Source: Salinispirillum marinum
GTDB taxonomy: Bacteria > Pseudomonadota > Gammaproteobacteria > Pseudomonadales > Natronospirillaceae
Reading direction: 5' to 3' (one strand)
DNA: 64,000 nt
NCBI RefSeq assembly: GCF_042651565.1
Contig: NZ_JBHSDF010000004.1
Part shown: in pieces, positions 62,559 to 64,000 of the stretch
Position numbering within the stretch: the stretch's first letter is position 1
Layout of the letters: the number at the start of each line of letters is the position of its first letter
Translations under genes and position numbers: made by a program
Notes under the pieces: model-generated
The model's database searches: none
What the model was told of the DNA's origin: nothing
The model's input: the letters and a program-made list of their open reading frames with translations, nothing else

Positions 62559-63746
62559 TCACACGACCTCACCCGCTGCATGACCGGATGACCATGCCCA
62601 TTGGAAATTGTAACCGCCAAGATGGCCTGTAACATCCAATACTTCGCCAATAAAGAACAAGCCTGCATGGCGTTGACTTTCCATCGTACGCGAGGATATT
62701 TCCGTAGTGCTGACCCCACCCAAGGTAACCTCTGCGGTGCGGTATCCTTCAGTTCCCGAAGGCTGAAAACTGTATCGGTGCAGCTTTTCCGCTAACTGAG
62801 CCATGGCATCTTGTCGAATGTCAGCAAGCGTTTGCTCAGCACCAGGCCACCCTTGCATCAACCCATTAACAAACCGGCGTGGTAACTGTTCAGAGAGCCA
62901 TGTACGCAGTTGCTTGCGGCCTTGACTATGTCGATCACGTTGCCACGCCACTAGCACATCCTGATCTGGACACCAATTAATAACAACGGGCTCGCCCTCA
63001 CGCCAGTAATTGGTAATCTGCAATACCGCTGGCCCACTAAGACCACGATGCGTGAATAACACATCGCCAACCCAACTGCGTGAGGCTACCGTCAACTCGG
63101 CACGCATGGAAACACCCGATAATTCAGACCAAGTGGCTTTGTGTTCTAGGTCCGCAGTATAAGGCACGAGCGAAGGTCTATAAGGTAAGATTTCATGCCC
63201 AAAGTGACGTGCAATACGATGACCCCAGTCAGTAGCGCCTAAGGTGGGAATTGGCGGCCCGCCCGTCGCGATGACTACAGAATCCGCACTCAGCTCACCT
63301 TTGTTGGTCAGTACTGACCAACCTCCGTTGGGTATCTGGACAGGGGTTTCAACGCCAGTGTTTAATCTCACTTCAACACCAGCTTGGCCTGCTTCCGCCA
63401 ATAGCATTTGTAGAATATCTTTACTGCTATGATCACAAAAAAGTTGGCCATCGGATTTTTCGTGATAAGGGATACTGTGGGATGCAACTAAAGCAATGAA
63501 ATCCCATTGGGTATAACGACTGAGTGCAGATTTACAGAAATGGGGGTTTGCAGATAGAAAATGCTCCGCTTCAATATCAAGGTTAGTGAAGTTACACCGC
63601 CCGCCACCCGACATTAAGATTTTTTTCCCCGGCTTATTGGCGTGATCCAACACTAAAACGCGCCGACCACGTTGGCCTGCCGTTATAGCACACATTAGGC
63701 CAGCAGCTCCGGCACCAACGACGATCACATCAAAACGTTCAGGCAT
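62559..63746 (-). CDS. NAD(P)/FAD-dependent oxidoreductase (HI0933/BaiN-like)
   Basis: A 395-residue flavoprotein. VIVVGAGAAGLMCAI near residue 8 binds FAD, GKKILMSGGGRCNFTN near 41-56 and the C-terminal GEVLDVTGHLGGYNFQWAWSSG near 364-385 are hallmarks of the HI0933 family, which includes the bile-acid enzyme BaiN and E. coli YhiN. Its natural reaction is unknown in most bacteria. The ATG at 63746 is preceded by TTGGATG, a weak site; an in-frame TTG lies 12 bases earlier. Confidence 0.87.
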   Translation of the reverse strand: MPERFDVIVVGAGAAGLMCAITAGQRGRRVLVLDHANKPGKKILMSGGGRCNFTNLDIEAEHFLSANPHFCKSALSRYTQWDFIALVASHSIPYHEKSDGQLFCDHSSKDILQMLLAEAGQAGVEVRLNTGVETPVQIPNGGWSVLTNKGELSADSVVIATGGPPIPTLGATDWGHRIARHFGHEILPYRPSLVPYTADLEHKATWSELSGVSMRAELTVASRSWVGDVLFTHRGLSGPAVLQITNYWREGEPVVINWCPDQDVLVAWQRDRHSQGRKQLRTWLSEQLPRRFVNGLMQGWPGAEQTLADIRQDAMAQLAEKLHRYSFQPSGTEGYRTAEVTLGGVSTTEISSRTMESQRHAGLFFIGEVLDVTGHLGGYNFQWAWSSGHAAGEVV

Positions 63747-63881
63747 ATTTGCATCCAATGTTGATGAACATTCCGCGGGCGTAGGGCGAGTGCTTCAAGG
63801 CGGCCTCCCGGCCTGCCGTGGAGCGCCGGAGGCACACCCCGAAAGCCCATCTTGGGGTCATGTTTGCCTTGCCCCAAAACC

Positions 63882-63906
63882 AAAAAACCCAGCACAAGGC
63901 TGGGTT
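63882..63906 (-). terminator. terminator of the rRNA operon
   Basis: AACCCAGC (63886-63893) pairs with GCTGGGTT (63899-63906) around a five-base loop, followed on the minus strand by a T-run (63882-63887). It lies 18 bases beyond the 5S 3' end. Confidence 0.88.
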
Positions 63907-63923
63907 CGTTGGTCTGTTAGGAG

Positions 63924-64000
63924 CTTGACGATGACCTACTCTCACATGGGGAGACCCCACACTACCATCGGCGATACCTCGTTTCACGTCTGAGTTCGGG
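63924..64000 (-). rRNA. rrf: 5S ribosomal RNA (3' part)
   Basis: Read on the minus strand, the sequence from the right edge is the 3' two-thirds of 5S rRNA: CCCGAACTCAGACGTGAAAC, then CGCCGATGGTAGTGTGGGG and GTGAGAGTAGGTCATCGTCA, close to Pseudomonas-type 5S. The 5' third and presumably the 23S and 16S genes lie beyond the window. The exact 3' end may differ by one or two bases. Confidence 0.95.

Noticed and set aside
63747..63923. Small frames between the flavoprotein gene and the 5S rRNA
   Set aside because: The region is made of the rRNA terminator and GC-rich hairpin sequence; frames cross the 5S gene.

Overview
The window is a gene-dense, moderately GC-rich stretch of chromosome from a gammaproteobacterium, most likely a marine or halophilic member of the Oceanospirillales / Saccharospirillaceae-Pseudomonas side of the class. 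Evidence: Pseudomonas-type proteins (SiaABCD, a ~950-residue class Ia NrdA with two ATP-cones, RlmG, SrkA), an AlgU/RpoE-RseA-RseB unit, an ectoine catabolic cluster and a complete seven-subunit Mrp sodium/proton antiporter. The genus is inference. I see no insertion sequence, integrase, CRISPR array or prophage; the window reads as core chromosome with short palindromic repeats in intergenic spaces.

Layout. 1-3.2 kb: end of an unidentified gene, rlmG, a peroxiredoxin-like gene divergent from an AraC regulator. 2.7-5.5 kb: spy-like periplasmic chaperone with BaeR/BaeS, an envelope-stress module. 5.5-10.9 kb: an MMPL/RND exporter, a LolA-like periplasmic protein, an outer-membrane protein and a TetR regulator in one operon, with repeated candidate operators in front. 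11-14.1 kb: a small membrane protein, a VTT-domain protein, a quinone oxidoreductase, a compound REP-type palindrome and a DODA-type dioxygenase. 14.3-19.6 kb: ectoine degradation (doeC, doeA, doeD, doeB2-like). 19.8-20.6 kb: orphan ParA. 20.8-26.7 kb: mrpABCDEFG. 26.7-35.5 kb: PhoD-like phosphatase, DmlR/DmlA, tRNA-Leu(CAA), EAL-CBS-GGDEF protein, Mpo1-like protein, EamA transporter, hydroxyacid dehydrogenase. 35.6-38.9 kb: TPR protein and rseB-rseA-rpoE with an autoregulatory sigma-E promoter. 38.9-43.8 kb: nrdA and nrdB, preceded by two NrdR boxes, a DnaA box and a cobalamin riboswitch, and separated by two large palindromic elements. 44.3-48.1 kb: the four sia genes in the order siaB-siaC-siaD-siaA. 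48.2-55.2 kb: SDR, DUF2892, unknown tail-anchored protein, second peroxiredoxin-like protein, hisI, SlyD-like FKBP and a RimK / aspartoacylase-like / protease trio. 55.3-63.7 kb: RND pump and adaptor, srkA, another tail-anchored unknown, a TRIC-family channel and a BaiN-like flavoprotein. The window ends inside a 5S rRNA read on the minus strand, so an rRNA operon begins beyond the right edge.

Themes. Three regions deal with salt and envelope homeostasis (ectoine catabolism, Mrp antiporter, Bae and sigma-E stress circuits), and two proteins turn over c-di-GMP (SiaD, EAL-CBS-GGDEF). The most informative regulatory region is upstream of nrdA: its riboswitch predicts that the organism also has a B12-dependent ribonucleotide reductase elsewhere. 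The least explained DNA is the set of palindromic elements at 13.2, 14.2, 20.8 and 42.2-42.6 kb.
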